A DNA stretch of 64,000 nucleotides, from positions 62,001 to 126,000 of the forward strand of contig JAAWBS010000009.1 of the NCBI GenBank assembly GCA_022792815.1, given 5' to 3'. Source of the DNA: Hungatella sp. Lineage in GTDB: Bacteria > Bacillota > Clostridia > Lachnospirales > Lachnospiraceae. Positions 36,451 through 45,785 of the stretch are shown here, in pieces. The position numbers were made by a program, and so were the translations under genes. Each line of letters starts with the position of its first letter. Within the stretch, counting starts at the first letter, position 1. The notes beneath the pieces are model-generated. The model was not told the DNA's origin and did no database searches. It worked only from the letters and a program-made list of their open reading frames with translations.

Positions 36451-37785
36451 ATGGAACAGTCCGTTACAGTGGAGCTGTTAAGAGAATTTAAGGAAGATTT
36501 CGCCGCTGACAGAGCGAACCGGGCCGCCATGGCGGCAGTGACCAATGGGGGAATCCAGGAGGGGATGAAGAACCAGGAGGTATTTCGAAAGAATATCCAT
36601 ACATTTTCCCTTACCTTAGATCAGGGGAAGGTGACCTCCCAGAAGCAGAGCGGGCGCTGCTGGATGTTCGCAGCCATGAATGTCCTGAGATTCCACCTGA
36701 TTCACAGCCTGAATCTGGAGGACTTCGAGCTCTCTCAGAACTATACCCTGTTCTACGACAAACTGGAGAAATCCAATCATTTTCTGGAAAATATCCTGGA
36801 TACTCTGGATGAGCCGGCGGACGGACGGGTGGTGTCCTGGATCCTCACCTCTCCTTTAGGGGATGGCGGCCAGTGGGATATGATCTGCAGCCTGATCCAA
36901 AAATACGGTGTGGTACCCAAATACGCCATGCCGGAGACCCACGTCTCCTCCATGACCAAGGAGATGAACGGGTATCTGACAGAGAAGCTGCGCGGATTTG
37001 CCTGCGAGCTGAGGAAGAGACACGCAGAGGGCTGGGACAGAGAAAAACTTCAGACCGAAAAAGCCAAGATGCTGAAGGATATCTATCGGATGTTATGCAT
37101 CTGTCTGGGAGAGCCTCCCCTTGTCTTTGACTTTGAGGTCAGGGGAAAGGACGGCGCCTTCCATCGGGACCTGGGGCTGACTCCCCAGGATTTCTACAAA
37201 AAGTACATCGGAGTCGACTTAGACGACTATGTCAGTCTGATCCACGCACCCACAAAAGACAAGCCCTTCCACAAAAGCTACACCGTACAATACCTTGGAA
37301 ATGTGGTGGAAGGCCGTCAGGTGCGGTACCTGAATCTGCCCATAGAAGAGCTGAAGCGTGCCGCCATCGCCCAGTTAAAGGACGGCAATCCGGTATGGTT
37401 CGGCTGCGATGTGGGGAAACGCTCCTCCAGGGAAGGCGGCGTGATGGATCTTGACGTATACCGCCTGGAGGACATGTTCGGAACCGCCTTCCCCATGACA
37501 AAGGCAGAGCGTCTGGACTACAAACAGAGCAAGATGACCCACGCCATGGTATTTGTCGGCGTCAATCTGAGAGAAGACGGCACTCCCAACCGCTGGAGAG
37601 TCGAGAACAGCTGGGGAGATGACAAAGGGGAAAAAGGATTCTTCGTCATGGACGATGCCTGGTTTGATGAGTACATGTATCAGGTGGTGGTCCACAAGAA
37701 ATATCTGACCGAAGAAGAGCAGAAAGAGTACGCCCAGAGCCCCGCAATCCTGGAGCCATGGGATCCCATGGGGTCGCTGGCGTAG
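36451..37785 (+). CDS. C1 family aminopeptidase (PepC/bleomycin hydrolase-like)
   Basis: SGRCWMFAAMNVLR (Cys), KMTHAMVFVGV (His), RVENSWGDDKGEKGFF (Asn). Confidence 0.95.
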   Translation: MEQSVTVELLREFKEDFAADRANRAAMAAVTNGGIQEGMKNQEVFRKNIHTFSLTLDQGKVTSQKQSGRCWMFAAMNVLRFHLIHSLNLEDFELSQNYTLFYDKLEKSNHFLENILDTLDEPADGRVVSWILTSPLGDGGQWDMICSLIQKYGVVPKYAMPETHVSSMTKEMNGYLTEKLRGFACELRKRHAEGWDREKLQTEKAKMLKDIYRMLCICLGEPPLVFDFEVRGKDGAFHRDLGLTPQDFYKKYIGVDLDDYVSLIHAPTKDKPFHKSYTVQYLGNVVEGRQVRYLNLPIEELKRAAIAQLKDGNPVWFGCDVGKRSSREGGVMDLDVYRLEDMFGTAFPMTKAERLDYKQSKMTHAMVFVGVNLREDGTPNRWRVENSWGDDKGEKGFFVMDDAWFDEYMYQVVVHKKYLTEEEQKEYAQSPAILEPWDPMGSLA

Positions 37786-37912
37786 GAAACCATTGGTTGT
37801 GACCATTGAGAACCGGGTAAAAGTATACAAAAAAATCTGTCGATTCATCGTTTTTGGTAGCAGTTAGGGGGAAAGTGTGATATAATGTCCGCGTAAGCGA
37901 AGAGCGGTGCGG

Positions 37913-37975
37913 AAAAAGTCGGCCAGGAAGCTGTGTTGTGCTCGCACAGAAGCAGCTTTCCCGGCCGACTTTTTT
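37913..37975. terminator. Long GC-rich hairpin with A/T tracts on both sides (terminator or attenuator)
   Basis: AAAAAGTCGGCC-A-GGAAGCTG ... CAGCTTTCC-CGGCCGACTTTTTT. Confidence 0.75.
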
Positions 37976-38005
37976 CGTAGGGCCCAAGGCCCGCCGGCAA
38001 AAAGG

Positions 38006-38162
38006 GGCGACGCGGAGCCAAGCCCAGGCACTGCAGAGTCGCCGCCTCCAACAGACTCAGGTCTTCCGGGCGGCCCTGTACCTGCGCAGCAGCTTTCAGC
38101 CGCGGCTCCTCGATCCCTCGCCGCCTCTCGTCGCCTACTACCACAGCCGGGTACTTCCCGGC
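38006..38162 (+). promoter_or_regulatory. Structured GC-rich leader upstream of BMP-family lipoprotein gene
   Basis: Overlapping hairpins GGCGAC(38006)/GTCGCC(38038) and GCCGCC(38041)/GGCGGC(38069), inner AGAC/GTCT, and GCCGGG-TACTT-CCCGGC (38146-38162) just before RBS. Confidence 0.4.
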
Positions 38163-38188
38163 GCGATCAATCAAGGAGGAACACGATC

Positions 38189-39373
38189 ATGAAAAAAAGA
38201 ATGTTGGCAGCAGTGATGGCAGCAGTCATGGTGACAGGCCTGACAGCCTGCGGCGGAGGCAGCGGCAGCGGGGCTTCCACCTCAGGGCAGGATGCCGGCA
38301 CCACCGCAGCTGTATCTGAGACCACTGCGGCAGCCCCCGCGGAGACCCAGAAGGCGGCCAGTGCCCCTTCCGAGAACGGCTTCGAGCTGGCCTTGGTCAC
38401 AGACCTTGGAACCATCGATGACAAATCCTTCAACCAGGGTGCCTGGGAAGGCCTTACCAGGTACGCCCAGGAGAACAACATCTCCTACAAGTACTATCAG
38501 CCCCAGGAGGGAACCACTGACTCCTACTTAGAGACCATCGGCCTTGCCATCGAAGGCGGAGCCAAGCTGGTGGTATGTCCCGGTTTCTTATTTGAAGAGC
38601 CGGTCTATCTTGCCCAGGACCAGTATCCTGACGTACATTTCATCCTTCTGGACGGCGAGCCCCACAGCGGCGACTACTCCGACTACCGGACCAATGACAA
38701 CGTGATGCCCATTCTCTTCCAGGAAGACGAGGCAGGATTCCTGGCAGGCTACGCGGCGGTCAAGGACGGCTACACCAAGTTAGGCTTCATGGGCGGCATG
38801 GCAGTTCCGGCGGTGATCCGTTTCGGTTACGGCTTTATCGAAGGCGCCGATGCGGCGGCCAATGAGCTTGGCATCTCCGGCATCGAAGTGATGTACACCT
38901 ACACCGGCGCATTTGCGGCCACCCCGGAGGCACAGTCCATGGCAGCTTCCTGGAACCAGAACGGAACCGAAGTAGTATTCGGCTGCGGCGGCGCCGTAGG
39001 CAACTCCGTCATGGCAGCTGCCCAGGAGAAGGGAACCAAAGTCATCGGCGTGGACGTAGACCAGAGCTTTGAATCCGAGACCGTCATCACCTCCGCCATG
39101 AAACAGCTGTCCAACTCCGTATATGACGGAGTGAAGGCTTTCTACGACGGAACCTTCCCCGGCGGCAAGACCAGCGTGTTCACCGCTGCCAACGACGGCG
39201 TGGGACTTCCCATGGAGACCTCCAAGTTCAATACCTTTACCCAGGATGACTATGACGCCATCTATAAGAGACTGGTTGCCGGTGAGTTTGAGCTGGTTCA
39301 GCCGTCTGCCGATAATATCGACCCGACTGTTGACTTAAACGTAACTGCAACCACCATCAATTATGTAGAGTAA
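38189..39373 (+). CDS. BMP family ABC transporter substrate-binding lipoprotein (PnrA-like)
   Basis: Lipobox VTGLTACGGG; FELALVTDLGTIDDKSFNQGAWEGLTRYA. Confidence 0.93.
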   Translation: MKKRMLAAVMAAVMVTGLTACGGGSGSGASTSGQDAGTTAAVSETTAAAPAETQKAASAPSENGFELALVTDLGTIDDKSFNQGAWEGLTRYAQENNISYKYYQPQEGTTDSYLETIGLAIEGGAKLVVCPGFLFEEPVYLAQDQYPDVHFILLDGEPHSGDYSDYRTNDNVMPILFQEDEAGFLAGYAAVKDGYTKLGFMGGMAVPAVIRFGYGFIEGADAAANELGISGIEVMYTYTGAFAATPEAQSMAASWNQNGTEVVFGCGGAVGNSVMAAAQEKGTKVIGVDVDQSFESETVITSAMKQLSNSVYDGVKAFYDGTFPGGKTSVFTAANDGVGLPMETSKFNTFTQDDYDAIYKRLVAGEFELVQPSADNIDPTVDLNVTATTINYVE

Positions 39374-39390
39374 CACTTTACAGATCTTGC

Positions 39391-39416
39391 AGGGGTGCAG
39401 TTTTGCACCCCTCTTT
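39391..39416 (+). terminator. Intercistronic hairpin after SBP gene
   Basis: AGGGGTGCA-GTTT-TGCACCCCT-CTTTT. Confidence 0.75.
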
Positions 39417-39479
39417 TACATCATAGGAAATGACGTCCCGGATTCGCATTTGCAGCCTCAGAAGACAAGGGGGAACCTG

Positions 39480-41009
39480 ATGGATTACGTAATCGAGATG
39501 CTTCACATCACAAAGAAGTTTCCTGGAATCATCGCCAACGATGATATCACCATTCAGCTGAAAAAGGGAGAGATCCACGCCCTGTTAGGGGAGAACGGAG
39601 CGGGCAAGTCCACGCTCATGAGCGTTCTGTTCGGTCTCTACCAGCCCGAGGAGGGCGCCATCAAAGTAAAAGGTCAGGAAGTAAAGATCAAAGGCCCGTT
39701 GGATGCCAATGCGCTGGGCATCGGCATGGTACATCAGCATTTCAAGCTGGTACACAACTTTACCGTACTTCAAAATATCGTTCTGGGCATGGAGACCGTG
39801 GAAAAAGGGTTTCTGAAAATGGATGATGCCCGAAAAAAGGTCATGGACTTAAGCCGGCGGTACAATCTGTTCATCGATCCGGATGCGCTGATCTCCGACA
39901 TCACCGTGGGGATGCAGCAGAGGGTGGAGATCTTAAAGATGCTCTACCGGGACAATGAGATCATGATCTTCGATGAACCCACGGCCGTCCTCACTCCACA
40001 GGAGATCGACGAGCTGATGCAGATCATGAGAAATCTCACCGCCGAGGGCAAGTCCATCCTGTTTATCACTCACAAATTAAACGAAATCAAGGCAGTCGCA
40101 GACCGATGCAGCGTTCTGCGGCGCGGAAAATATATCGGAACCGTAGAGGTGGCCGACACCACCAAGGATGAAATGTCCGAGATGATGGTAGGCCGTAAAG
40201 TCAAGCTGACCGTGGACAAGACAGAGTCCGAACCAGGGGAGGTGGTTCTGGAGGTGGAAGGCTTGTCCGTGGATGCCAGACAGGAAGGCCATACAAAGAA
40301 GCTGGTGTCTGACGTAAGCTTTCAGGTCCGCCGCGGAGAGATCGTCTGCATCGCCGGCATCGACGGTAACGGACAGTCGGAACTGATACAGGCCGTCACC
40401 GGACTTCGACCGGCCGGCAGCGGAACCGTCCGGATCAACGGGGAGGACGTGACCCACAGATCCATCCGCTACAAGAACACCCACGGCCTGTCCCATATCC
40501 CTGAGGACCGGCACAAACACGGCCTGGTGTTAGACTACAATCTGGCCTACAACGGGGTGCTGCAGCAGTATTTTGAACCGGAATTTCAGAGCCACGGCTT
40601 CCTGAACAATGATGCCATCTACCGGTACGCCGACACTCTGATCAGCAATTTTGACATCCGAAGCGGAGAGGGAGCCGAGACGATCACCCGAAGCATGTCC
40701 GGAGGCAACCAGCAGAAGGTGATCGTGGCCAGAGAGATCTCCAGAAAACACGACCTGCTTCTGGCCGTGCAGCCCACCCGGGGCCTGGACGTAGGCGCCA
40801 TCGAGTACATCCATTCCCAGCTGGTGAAACAGAGGGATCAGGGTTCCGCCATCCTGCTGGTCTCCTTGGAACTGGACGAAGTGATGAACTTAAGCGACCG
40901 GATCCTGGTGATCTTTGAAGGGCGCATCGTTGCGGAACTGGATCCTGGGCAGGTGACGGTTCAGGAACTGGGACTTTACATGGCCGGATCTGTGGGAAAC
41001 GACAAATAG
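39480..41009 (+). CDS. BMP/nucleoside-type ABC transporter ATP-binding protein (dual NBD)
   Basis: [23 protein letters not shown]; second [20 protein letters not shown]; true start ATG 39480. Confidence 0.94.
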   Translation: MDYVIEMLHITKKFPGIIANDDITIQLKKGEIHALLGENGAGKSTLMSVLFGLYQPEEGAIKVKGQEVKIKGPLDANALGIGMVHQHFKLVHNFTVLQNIVLGMETVEKGFLKMDDARKKVMDLSRRYNLFIDPDALISDITVGMQQRVEILKMLYRDNEIMIFDEPTAVLTPQEIDELMQIMRNLTAEGKSILFITHKLNEIKAVADRCSVLRRGKYIGTVEVADTTKDEMSEMMVGRKVKLTVDKTESEPGEVVLEVEGLSVDARQEGHTKKLVSDVSFQVRRGEIVCIAGIDGNGQSELIQAVTGLRPAGSGTVRINGEDVTHRSIRYKNTHGLSHIPEDRHKHGLVLDYNLAYNGVLQQYFEPEFQSHGFLNNDAIYRYADTLISNFDIRSGEGAETITRSMSGGNQQKVIVAREISRKHDLLLAVQPTRGLDVGAIEYIHSQLVKQRDQGSAILLVSLELDEVMNLSDRILVIFEGRIVAELDPGQVTVQELGLYMAGSVGNDK

Positions 41010-41046
41010 CTCCGGTGTTTCCCCGAAAGGAAAGAAGGTAAAACTG

Positions 41047-42141
41047 ATGAAAACAAAGAAAAATAAAGATTATGCAGGGGTGCTTTCTTCTGTGTTCGCC
41101 ATCCTCATCGGACTTGTGGTGGGGCTTGTGGTTCTCATCCTGTGCAACCCCTCCCAGGCTCTGCCCGGATTTCTCACCATCCTGACAGGGGCATTGACCC
41201 ACGGCATGAGAGGGGTGGGACAGGTGTTCTACTATGCCACCCCCATCATCCTCACCGGCCTCTCCGTAGGCTTTGCGTTCAAGACCGGCGTGTTCAACAT
41301 CGGGACCCCGGGCCAGTTTATCATGGGAGCCTTCGGCGCAGTCTACGCCGGGATCATGTGGGAGCAGCTGGGACCGGTTCACTGGGCTGCGGCCCTTCTG
41401 GTCAGCATCCTCATGGGAGCCCTATGGGGCCTGGTTCCCGGCATCCTGAAGGCATATTTCAATGTCAATGTGGTCATCTCCTGCATCATGATGAATTATA
41501 TCGGCATGTACCTGGTCAACTGGATCGTCAGAAGCTACAAGCCCCTGTTCAACACCCTGAGAAACGAGTCCAAAAATGTGGCCGCCACAGCCGTGATCCC
41601 CAAGATGGGGCTGGACAAGGTGTTTCCCGGCTCCAGCGTCAACGGCGGGATCCTCATCGCCATCGCGGTGGTGCTGTTCATCTATGTTCTGCTGAACAAG
41701 ACCGCCTTCGGCTATGAGCTGAAAGCCGTGGGCTACAACGGGGACGCAGGCAAGTACGCGGGAATCAACGAGAAGAGAAACGTGGTGGCCGCCATGATGA
41801 TCGCGGGCGCCATCGCCGGTCTGGCGGGAGGGCTGTTGTATCTGGCCGGAACGGGAAAGCACATCGAGATCAAAGATGTCCTGGCCTCTGAAGGCTTTAC
41901 GGGCATCTCCGTGGCTCTTCTGGGATTGAGCCATCCCATCGGCGTGCTGTTTGCCGGACTGTTTATCGCCTATCTGACAGCGGGAGGATTCTATCTGCAG
42001 CTGTTTGAATTCTCCACGGAGATCATCGATATCATCGTGGCCGTCATCATCTATTTCAGCGCCTTTGCCCTGATCGTAAAATCCTTCCTGGGAAAGATCA
42101 GGGAACATAAGGCCGGAGGAGAAGGAGGGAGCAAGGCATGA
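41047..42141 (+). CDS. ABC transporter permease (YufP-like)
   Basis: FKTGVFNIGTPGQFIMGAFGAVYAGI; polytopic; operon context. Confidence 0.92.
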   Translation: MKTKKNKDYAGVLSSVFAILIGLVVGLVVLILCNPSQALPGFLTILTGALTHGMRGVGQVFYYATPIILTGLSVGFAFKTGVFNIGTPGQFIMGAFGAVYAGIMWEQLGPVHWAAALLVSILMGALWGLVPGILKAYFNVNVVISCIMMNYIGMYLVNWIVRSYKPLFNTLRNESKNVAATAVIPKMGLDKVFPGSSVNGGILIAIAVVLFIYVLLNKTAFGYELKAVGYNGDAGKYAGINEKRNVVAAMMIAGAIAGLAGGLLYLAGTGKHIEIKDVLASEGFTGISVALLGLSHPIGVLFAGLFIAYLTAGGFYLQLFEFSTEIIDIIVAVIIYFSAFALIVKSFLGKIREHKAGGEGGSKA

Positions 42142-43091
42142 ACGTCATCTATTTTATCTTTCAGCAGACCATGCTTTTTACGATCCCTCTCATGATCGTA
42201 GCTCTGGGCGGCATGTTCTCCGAGCGCAGCGGCATCGTCAACATCGCTCTGGAAGGCATCATGATCATGGGAGCTTTCACGGGGATCCTGTTTTTAAATC
42301 TGACCGGAGGCTCCATGTCCGGGCAGCTGCAGCTTTTTATCGCCATCGCCATCGCCATGGTCACCGGCACCGTCTTTTCCCTGACCCACGCCTACGCGGC
42401 CATCAATATGAAGGCGGATCAGACCATCAGCGGTACAGCCCTGAACATGTTTGCCCCCGCCTTTGCCATCTTCGTAGCCCGGGTCATCCAGGGAGTGCAG
42501 CAGATCCAGTTTGCCAACACCTTCCGCATCGAGTCGGTGCCTGTGCTGGGCAGGATCCCATTTCTGGGACCTCTGCTGTTTCAGAATACCTACATTACCA
42601 CCTATCTGGGGATTCTGATCCTGATCCTCTCCGCCGTGGTCCTTTATAAGACCCGGTTCGGTCTCAGGCTGAGAGCCTGCGGAGAGCATCCTCATGCGGC
42701 GGATGCGGCCGGCATCAACGTCTATCGGATGCAGTATGCCGGGGTGGCCGTCTCAGGAGCCCTGGCAGGACTGGGAGGGCTGGTGTTCGTCGTGCCCACC
42801 TCCACCAACTTTAACGCGGACGTGGCCGGATATGGCTTCCTGGCCATCGCCGTGCTGATCTTCGGCCAGTGGAAACCCTGGAAGATCTTTGGGGCCTCCC
42901 TGTTCTTCGGACTGATGAAGACCATCGCGGCGGCTTACTCCGGCATCCCGTTTCTGGCCTCCTTGGGGATCCCAAGCTATCTCTACAAGATGGTTCCCTA
43001 CATCGCCACCATGGTGGTGCTGATGTTTACGTCCAAAAATTCCCAGGCCCCCAGGGCTTCCGGCGTGCCTTACGACAAGGGACAGCGATAG
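42138..43091 (+). CDS. ABC transporter permease (YufQ-like)
   Basis: GGMFSERSGIVNIALEGIMIMGAF; 4-bp overlap with upstream permease. Confidence 0.92.
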   Translation: MNVIYFIFQQTMLFTIPLMIVALGGMFSERSGIVNIALEGIMIMGAFTGILFLNLTGGSMSGQLQLFIAIAIAMVTGTVFSLTHAYAAINMKADQTISGTALNMFAPAFAIFVARVIQGVQQIQFANTFRIESVPVLGRIPFLGPLLFQNTYITTYLGILILILSAVVLYKTRFGLRLRACGEHPHAADAAGINVYRMQYAGVAVSGALAGLGGLVFVVPTSTNFNADVAGYGFLAIAVLIFGQWKPWKIFGASLFFGLMKTIAAAYSGIPFLASLGIPSYLYKMVPYIATMVVLMFTSKNSQAPRASGVPYDKGQR

Positions 43092-43171
43092 GAGAGACAG
43101 CCGGGGCCTTCTCTGCTCAAAAGGGACAGAAGCCGCCTGAAAACATAAGAACAAAATTTGTAAAAATAGTG

Positions 43172-43200
43172 TTGACAATTTCGACAATTCGTATTATACT
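43172..43200 (+). promoter_or_regulatory. Near-consensus promoter for tRNA cluster
   Basis: TTGACA (43172) - 17 bp - TATACT (43195). Confidence 0.8.
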
Positions 43201-43211
43201 ATCAAAGGTAT

Positions 43212-43285
43212 CGAGGCGTGGCTCAGTTTGGTAGAGCGCTGCGTTCGGGACGCAGAGGCCGTGGGTTCGAATCCCGTCGCCTCGA
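43212..43285 (+). tRNA. tRNA-Pro (anticodon CGG)
   Basis: CGAGGCG...CGCCTCG acceptor, anticodon loop TTCGGGA, TTCGAAT T-loop. Confidence 0.95.
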
Positions 43286-43306
43286 TTCTATGGTAGTATT
43301 ACATAG

Positions 43307-43378
43307 GGCCAATTGGTCAAGCGGTCAAGACGACGCCCTCTCACGGCGTAAACCCGGGTTCGATTCCCGGATTGGTCA
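43307..43378 (+). tRNA. tRNA-Glu (anticodon CTC)
   Basis: GGCCAAT...ATTGGTC acceptor, loop CTCTCAC, TTCGATT T-loop. Confidence 0.93.
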
Positions 43379-43379
43379 T

Positions 43380-43419
43380 GAAACAAGGCGGGTGGAGTAT
43401 CCGCCGGTTTCTGTTTTAA
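43380..43419 (+). terminator. Hairpin between tRNA-Glu and tRNA-Thr
   Basis: GAAACAAGGCGGGTGGAGTATCCGCCGGTTTCTGTTTT. Confidence 0.5.
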
Positions 43420-43423
43420 AGGT

Positions 43424-43496
<73 letters not shown>

Positions 43497-43525
43497 CTGA
43501 GAATAATTGATCTTAAAGATGAAAA

Positions 43526-43562
43526 GGTGCGTGTCCGTTTTTTGTGGATTACGCACTTTTTT
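43526..43562 (+). terminator. Terminator of tRNA cluster
   Basis: GGTGCGTGTCC...GGATTACGCAC-TTTTTT. Confidence 0.75.
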
Positions 43563-43635
43563 GTCACAATCATCTTTCTGACATAAACCAGCCGTCTTAT
43601 TTGACAGAAGATTAAGTAAAGATAGGAGAGACAAC

Positions 43636-44700
43636 ATGATGATTCCCTTAAAAATGATCTGCGATGCCATAGAGATGGCAGATGACGCATGGAAGCATTA
43701 TCTTGACATCGAAGAGATGAACGTGGTCAGCCTTCCGGATACTCTTTTTATGGGAGAGTACGATGAAGAGGACCAGGAACTAGCGGAAAGGATCGAGGAG
43801 GGATGGCGGACGCGGTACTTTGCTTTGCCGTCAAAGTTTGATATCCATGAGTACCGCATTATGGAGGAGTTTGTCTGGGAACTTCCCCAGGGCCGGGTTC
43901 AGGATTCATTGGAAAAGGCCATCAGGGGAAAAGGCGCTTTTCGAAGATTTAAGGATGGGGTTCACAGGTTTGGAATGGAACAGCAGTGGTACGATTTTCA
44001 AGAAGCGGCATACCGCAGGATCGCCGTCCGATGGTGCGAGGACCATGGGTTTGAGTACTGTGAGGAGGCGGTTAATGGAAGGAACGCTTCCGGCGGCGAG
44101 GCGAACGGGAGAGACTGGGAGAACCTGGCATGGAAGGAAATCCGCACAGAGCATGTGGTGCAGGATGAATGGATTGATTTTAGGCGGTCTGCTTATCGGT
44201 TCCCTGACGGGAATGTGTTTGAGCCTTTTTACAGCTACAGCCGAAAGGACTATGTTGTCATAGTTGCAACCGATGAGGGGGGAAGGTATCTCTGTGTCAG
44301 GCAGTTTCGGCAGGGCATCCGGGAAGTTACTACGGAATTTCCGGCAGGGGGAATCGAGAGGTCGGACGGCAGGGAGTATGGGTGTGACAGGGCTTTGGGG
44401 ACGTCGGAGGAGGCGCTTAATGCGGCGAAACGGGAATTGCTTGAGGAGACGGGATATGTGTCAGATGAGTGGAGCTACCTGCTTACCGTGCCGTCCAATG
44501 CAACCATGGCAGATAATTACGCCCATATTTTTGCGGCCGGAAACTGCCGGAAGTTTGGAGAGCAGCGTCTGGACGAGACGGAATTTTTGAATGTGAGGAA
44601 GCATTCTGCGGCTGAGATTCAGGAGATGATTGATCGGGGAAAGTTTCAGCAGGCGATACATATTATGGCCTGGCTGTTAAATAGTAAAAAAACAAAATAA
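43636..44700 (+). CDS. UPF0158-Nudix hydrolase fusion protein
   Basis: N-terminal UPF0158-like FALPSKFDIHEYRIMEEF...IRGKGAFRRFKDGVHRFGMEQQWYDF; C-terminal Nudix EEALNAAKRELLEETGYVSDEW. Confidence 0.82.
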   Translation: MMIPLKMICDAIEMADDAWKHYLDIEEMNVVSLPDTLFMGEYDEEDQELAERIEEGWRTRYFALPSKFDIHEYRIMEEFVWELPQGRVQDSLEKAIRGKGAFRRFKDGVHRFGMEQQWYDFQEAAYRRIAVRWCEDHGFEYCEEAVNGRNASGGEANGRDWENLAWKEIRTEHVVQDEWIDFRRSAYRFPDGNVFEPFYSYSRKDYVVIVATDEGGRYLCVRQFRQGIREVTTEFPAGGIERSDGREYGCDRALGTSEEALNAAKRELLEETGYVSDEWSYLLTVPSNATMADNYAHIFAAGNCRKFGEQRLDETEFLNVRKHSAAEIQEMIDRGKFQQAIHIMAWLLNSKKTK

Positions 44701-44723
44701 CTGTTATACGGGGAGGGCAAGCA

Positions 44724-45614
44724 GTGAGAAAGTTATCATGGAACGAACAGCTTAACATCGGCGAGGAGGTGATCGACAAGGCCCATGCCAGGCTTTTTAA
44801 GATCGTGGGGAAATTGATGGATCTCGTAGAATACGAGGCCAACTGCGAGAATGCCTGCCGGGAAAGCATCCGCTTTCTGGAAGACTACACCATGACCCAT
44901 TTTTCCCAGGAAGAGGCCTACATGCGCTCGGTCCGCTACAAAGAATACGAGAAGCACAAAAAACTCCACGACGATTTCAGGGATAATACTCTGGTCACTC
45001 TGAAGAAATACTTAGAGAGGTCCGACTATTCCTCCGCGGCCGTACAGCGCTATATCAGCGTACTGCTGGGCTGGCTGACAGGGCATATCATGATAGAGGA
45101 CCAGGCCATCACGGGCCATGTGGAGGCGGAGAGAGTGTATGAGGAATCCCCGGATACCCCCAACGTGGCAAGTGCGGTAAATCAGGCCATGAAGGATGTA
45201 TTCCATTTAGGAGCCGAGCTTACGGATGCGGATTACAACGGCAGCAATATCCGAAACGGATACTACTACCGACTCTGCTATGACATGGATAACGGCGGAA
45301 AAGTACAGCTTCTCATGGTGATCGAGGAGCAGCTGGCACGCCGGGGGGTCGGCCTGATGCTGGGGCTGTCGGCCATGCAGAAGCCGGAGATGGTCAAGGA
45401 GGCTTCCATGAAGATCGTGGAACAGTTTTTCCATCATCTGGGCAAGCTGTTTAAGTCTGACATCGAGTACCACATTGTCAAAGAAGAAGCTCTGACCAAA
45501 GATGAATTTCGGGAGGATTTTATGACCAGGTATCCCTGCAGCCTGCTGTTTGAGACAAGGCTGGGGAGTTTTGTCTTCTGTGCCAGAAAGTGGGAAGTGA
45601 AGAAGAAAAAATGA
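44724..45614 (+). CDS. Bacteriohemerythrin domain fused to C-terminal CheX-like (tentative) domain
   Basis: LSWNEQLNIGEEVIDKAHARLF; HFSQEEAYM; HKKLHDDF; HIMIEDQAI hemerythrin ligands; extra ~150 aa C-terminal domain. Confidence 0.75.
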   Translation: MRKLSWNEQLNIGEEVIDKAHARLFKIVGKLMDLVEYEANCENACRESIRFLEDYTMTHFSQEEAYMRSVRYKEYEKHKKLHDDFRDNTLVTLKKYLERSDYSSAAVQRYISVLLGWLTGHIMIEDQAITGHVEAERVYEESPDTPNVASAVNQAMKDVFHLGAELTDADYNGSNIRNGYYYRLCYDMDNGGKVQLLMVIEEQLARRGVGLMLGLSAMQKPEMVKEASMKIVEQFFHHLGKLFKSDIEYHIVKEEALTKDEFREDFMTRYPCSLLFETRLGSFVFCARKWEVKKKK

Positions 45615-45641
45615 CTGTCTAACTGACACAAGCAGCTCAGT

Positions 45642-45660
45642 TGTTTATCAATAATAAACA
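45642..45660. promoter_or_regulatory. Putative IclR-family operator 1 (upstream of iclR-like gene)
   Basis: TGTTTAT-caata-ATAAACA perfect 7-bp inverted repeat; related site at 46631. Confidence 0.5.
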
Positions 45661-45785
45661 TTGTATAATATACATAAAAAACTTTTTATTTCCTGGTAAA
45701 ATTACCAATTGTATCACAGATTCCGATGGATTATACTGATATCAGAATCCCACAGATCAGCGACAGATAAGGCAGGCAGAAGGAT

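Noticed and set aside
37907-38188. N-terminal extension of ORF 37907-39373 as coding
   Set aside because: Signal peptide and RBS place the start at 38189; the extension translates the hairpin/GC-rich leader into low-complexity Pro/Ser/Arg-rich sequence.
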